Below, piece by piece: positions 60,515 through 64,000 of a stretch of 64,000 nt of DNA. Source of the DNA: Branchiostoma floridae (Eukaryota > Chordata > Leptocardii > Amphioxiformes > Branchiostomatidae); contig NC_049987.1 in assembly GCF_000003815.2 (NCBI RefSeq), positions 13,812,926 through 13,876,925 on the forward strand. Reading direction: 5' to 3'. The notes beneath the pieces were generated by a model, which saw only the letters and a list, made by a program, of their open reading frames with translations, did no database searches and was not told the origin of the DNA. The stretch's first letter is position 1; each line of letters begins with the position of its first letter. The translations under genes were made by a program, and so were the position numbers.

Positions 60515-63329
60515 TCACAACTTGCTGTAGTACTCCTCTCCAACCACCAGAGAGCGATTTATCTCTGCAAGGCTCCTACAACCTGTAAAACAAACAAAAA
60601 ATTATACATACAAAATTCATGAAAAACAGCAAATGTGCTCGCAATTGAGATACAGCTAGAATTTTTGCTCTAGCATAGTTGTTACCTGACAATGTCATGG
60701 CTAGGTCCAGCTCACTACGGAGTATTGTCATCACTTCAGCCACACCATCTTCTCCCTGGGTAAGAAAGAAAAGGTTCAATGTATGTGCAGTGCAAAAGTT
60801 ACATCCAGAAAAACAGGAACACTAAATACGTATGCAACTAACAAGTAGAAAAAGGCATTAAAGGATCTTCAAATGAATGAGGAGCGGTTTCAACTGGAGC
60901 GAGACTCATACCTAACCGAAGAACTCTACTCTACTCTTAAGGTTTGCTTGGCGAAAGTGAACCTTCGGGAGGGATTGAAAGCACAACAAGGCTGCACTCC
61001 AGGCCATTGATTATTATGGTTCTGATAAAAAGTTATACATCATCTATAGATGTTATGCTGCACCTACATTATATGCCAGTCCCCAGATAGCAGGCCGTCC
61101 CACAAACACAGCCCGTGCCCCCAGTGCCAGGGCCTTTAGAACATCTGTTCCAGTTCTGACACCTCCGTCCAGGTACACTTCCAACCTCTCTCCTACAGCA
61201 GCAACTATCTCTGGAAGAACCTCGATCTGCCAACAGTAAGATATGAATAATGTACATTCAATAAGTGCGATAAACGTATTAACCCAACACAGTAATATGT
61301 GAGAGTTAATAATAGTGTGGAATGGCATTGTGGCTATGCAAGCAAATAAACGTTTGATTCCTGGCTAAACATTGGGTCCTTGGTAAAGACACTTGACAGG
61401 ACTTTCCTTACTCCACCCAGATGTAAAATGTGTACCTGACTTGTCTTTGGTTGGGAAGGTATCATAAAAGTAGTGGAAGGAGAGGGATGGGCTCCACCTT
61501 CCAATACCCACCTTCCAGTACCATGCCTTAGACACAATTAACACCCCACTGCCCTACGGCTATGTGACCTTTAGATAACACAAGAGTCTCCAGACAATGA
61601 CAATGTAAAGTATATATAATGCGTTTTCCTACCACTTTGCAGAAAAGTTTGGGTGACTCACAGTAGCCGGAACTCCATCCAGTTGTCTCCCTCCGTGATT
61701 GGACACAAGAATCCCCTTCACACCTGGGTGGTCTAGGGCTATCCCAGCATCCTCTGCTGTCAGGATGCCCTTCAGTATGATTGGCAGGTTGGTGATGGAG
61801 CTCAGCCAATCAATGTCCTTCCAGGAGAGGGCGGGGTCCTCAGGACTAGCACCACCGCCATAGTCCCTCTCATCTTTGGACTGGAATGTTTTGTTTGACT
61901 GATATTGTAAATAGGTCATTTGGAATTTCAGATACCATAGAAAGTGGCCAATTATTTTTGAATGAAGGGCTCATGAAAGCTACAAGTGGACTAATATCCA
62001 AGCAGATCCTATGGTAGCATGAGATAGTATCAAAATCACTCCTCTGCTAGCTTTTGATATTTAATTTTTATTTCAATTTATTCATCTCCAGACATGTGGG
62101 TAGCCCCTTCAACTTTTTTGAAGTTGATTTCCAAGGGGGCCCACTGATACTATCTTATGCTACTGTAGGATCTGCTTGGAGATAACTAGTGGACCACTTT
62201 TTCTCTAAAGATTTTCTCTAAATAGAGATAAGTTACTCTCCAAGCAGAGGTTCAGCTCCAGCTATTTTGTTATGTGTTTTTAGGCTTTCTATTTTGTCCC
62301 ACTCTCCAAGCAGACGTTCGACAGCCACAGGACATGAGAAAATGAGACAAGATAATAAAAAAGCAAAAGAAAGCCGTAGCAAAACCTCTGCATGGAAATT
62401 ATTACAAGATGGAAAGGCTGCTCATGACATACTTACCTGAGATGCTGATGACTCTAGTCCCTGTAGATTGGGCACACTGAGATGTGGAGGAAGCTGGAAT
62501 CTGTTCGTCAGGTCAGGATATCTCTTCCCTACAACCGGCAGGTCTACGGTGACCACTAGAGCCTTGTATCCGGCCGTCTCTGCCCTCTGCACCAGTCTCT
62601 GTGTGAACTGTCTATCAGGCATGATGTACAGCTGAAACCACTTCAGACCCCCAGGCGAGGCAGTAGATATGTCTTCAATGGAGGTTGTGCCGTAGGTACT
62701 GACAATCATACAGGTGTGGGAGTTCCCAACGGGATCTGTGAAGAAAAAGCTAGAATTAGAAATAGAAATAAGTATTTGTGTAAAAATTGTTGTGTAATTT
62801 ATGTCCTGGGAACATTTCAGTTATAAAGTACCAATAGGTGATATAAATTGTAGGCATGAACAATATTGGTTGTTATTGAGTTCTAGCAGGGCTCAAAACA
62901 CTTTTGTGCAAGTGGACCAAAAATCAGAGCTGTGCACCCAATTCCGAAAAATGGATTTCAAGTTATGTTTTTGAATTTTCGACCTATTTACAGTATTGGT
63001 GTTGAAGTTGTCACAGTGACTTTTTTCAGTTTTTTGGTATCAATCTGACAGAATTCCAAGTGCAAGCAGAATTTAGTGACTTGGCAATACTGAAGCGCTA
63101 ACTAGTGATCCATGATGGTACTCCAGCCTTGGAACTGTATGACCTATATGTAAACTGGAAACAAATCCAGATCCTACCTTTAGCTGTGCAGATATCCCCA
63201 TCTGGCCAGGCTAACCCCTGTAGCGCTGTGGAGCTCACACCGACAGGAAAGTCAACCCTCTCCCCGAGCAGAGTCGTGGACAAGTCTCGACATGAAACGT
63301 CACGCAGGAATCTCGGCCGAATTCTCAAT
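60515..63329 (-). CDS. 2-hydroxyacid oxidase, HAO2-like (first exon outside window)
   Basis: Exons in order are 63329-63178, 62735-62437, 61880-61662, 61226-61068, 60755-60686 and 60582-60515 (stop TGA), all GT/AG with consistent phases. They give about 322 residues; the first 45 or so of the usual 350-370 must come from an exon beyond the right edge. This is an FMN-dependent peroxisomal enzyme oxidising 2-hydroxyacids to 2-oxoacids with release of H2O2. Visible features are [15 protein letters not shown], the FMN-site Tyr in [15 protein letters not shown], the flavin Lys in [13 protein letters not shown], catalytic His and Arg in [14 protein letters not shown], and the phosphate-binding [20 protein letters not shown] then [26 protein letters not shown] and the C-terminal [13 protein letters not shown] resemble vertebrate HAO2 more than HAO1. 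The C-terminal SKL is a canonical peroxisomal targeting signal. All catalytic residues expected in this part are present. Confidence 0.93.
61345..61565 (+). mobile_element. SINE-like repeat in an oxidase intron
   Basis: The stretch begins with a B-box-like GTTTGATTCCTGGC and continues with a body containing GACTTTCCTTACTCCACCCAG, typical of amphioxus tRNA-derived SINE bodies as I remember them. The A box is missing, so it is 5'-truncated. It lies in the intron between exons 61880-61662 and 61226-61068. Confidence 0.5.
61986..62196. mobile_element. Foldback element in an oxidase intron
   Basis: CCAAGCAGATCCTATGGTAG and following bases (61998-62031) are mirrored by 62146-62179 (ending TAGGATCTGCTTGG), giving an imperfect inverted repeat of about 34 bp that includes GAGATAGTATC/GATACTATCTT. 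The CCAAGCAGA start links it to the 35762-35882 element. Two further CTCCAAGCAGA strings lie at 62234 and 62301. Confidence 0.6.
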
Positions 63330-63654
63330 CTGTAAAACATGATATAAGCTAACATCACAGTAGGTATTTCTGCTAAACAGGGCCGAGGTTTCCACTCTTT
63401 TGGAAATGGCCACTTACCAGCTGTCAGCCAATCAGAGAATGGGTCTTATTACCTCAGGAAAGCTGGGAAAAAAACTTAGCCCGAGTTAACACTAACCGTG
63501 CCTTCTCAAGACTATGCAGAGCATTGCCTGTGCGCAAGAACAACAACCCTGAATTAAAGTATATTATCATATAGCCAGGCGCCGCGGGCCAATCAGAAGG
63601 CCCCGTTCCACGTTGGTTATGACGCCGTAACACTTCGATTCCGGCCAGGCAGGT

Positions 63655-63725
63655 GCAAATTAACACCACTGGTGTTAATTCATTTTGAATTAACACCGGT
63701 GCAGGTGTTAATTCATTTTGACCAA
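63655..63725. repeat. Palindromic TTAACACC cluster
   Basis: GGTGTTAATTCATTTTGA occurs twice (63671-63688 and 63704-63721), and TTAACACC is present in inverted copies before and between them. The result is overlapping palindromes over about 70 bp. It lies upstream of the last visible oxidase exon, probably in its first intron or promoter. Confidence 0.7.
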
Positions 63726-64000
63726 TCAAAAGGAACGAAAGAAAGGTATATGCAGGCATTGGCCAATAAAAAGGAGCAAAACATATGCCGGAGCAGACTG
63801 CAAGGGGGAATGGCTCCTTCTGTTAACATTGATAATGAGTTTTGTTTTTCTAAAAAGCCTGCAATGTTTCGAATATTTTCTGTGGAAATTTTTGTTTCAA
63901 AATGCAATCTGTAATCTCCTTACATATGTATGTACCAAATGTGACTTTCAGAAATTCGACAAAGGAATTCACACGTATAGTACCAAGGGATCTATGCGTC

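Overview
The window is eukaryotic and most likely from a cephalochordate (amphioxus, Branchiostoma-like). It is AT-rich and intron-rich, with small exons bounded by GT/AG. It is dense in short inverted-repeat elements and tRNA-derived SINEs. It carries TGFBRAP1 and ashwin (C2orf49) as direct neighbours, a linkage I recall from the vertebrate genome. The species is inferred from gene content and repeat style; no species-specific marker is present. Four N runs (25485-25816, 55391-55490, 57544-57643, 58064-58655) show it is a draft scaffold.

Positions 1-37461 are almost gene-free. They hold a cluster of a repeated TGACTTACGTTACC motif (246-1713), several MITE families, a 646 bp foldback element with TTAA on both sides (19212-19865), a candidate split-direct-repeat retroelement (20322-23713), one orphan protein-coding exon (26137-26228) and a 5'-truncated non-LTR reverse transcriptase (33681-34509). 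On the minus strand at 37462-37756 sits the first coding exon of an NHS/WAVE-homology-domain gene. Its remaining exons are not recognised, so much of the left half may be its first intron.

Positions 37757-44797 are non-coding, with a hAT-type MITE bearing a perfect 8 bp target-site duplication (40812-41192). Positions 44798-48641 hold a complete eight-exon SABATH-type carboxyl methyltransferase on the plus strand. Tail-to-tail with it is TGFBRAP1 (Vps3-type CORVET subunit, minus strand, 51148-57794). One TGFBRAP1 intron contains a 22-copy, 49 bp minisatellite built from the end of the preceding exon plus its splice donor. Ashwin (plus, 56102-59729) appears interleaved with the 5' end of TGFBRAP1, most probably because a 420 bp contig is misplaced in the scaffold. 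A 2-hydroxyacid oxidase (HAO2-like, minus, 60515-63329, lacking its first exon) converges on ashwin.

The genes are ordinary eukaryotic housekeeping, metabolic or cytoskeletal genes and do not form an operon-like system. The most unusual items are the split-direct-repeat element, the donor-site minisatellite, the animal SABATH enzyme and the assembly inconsistency.
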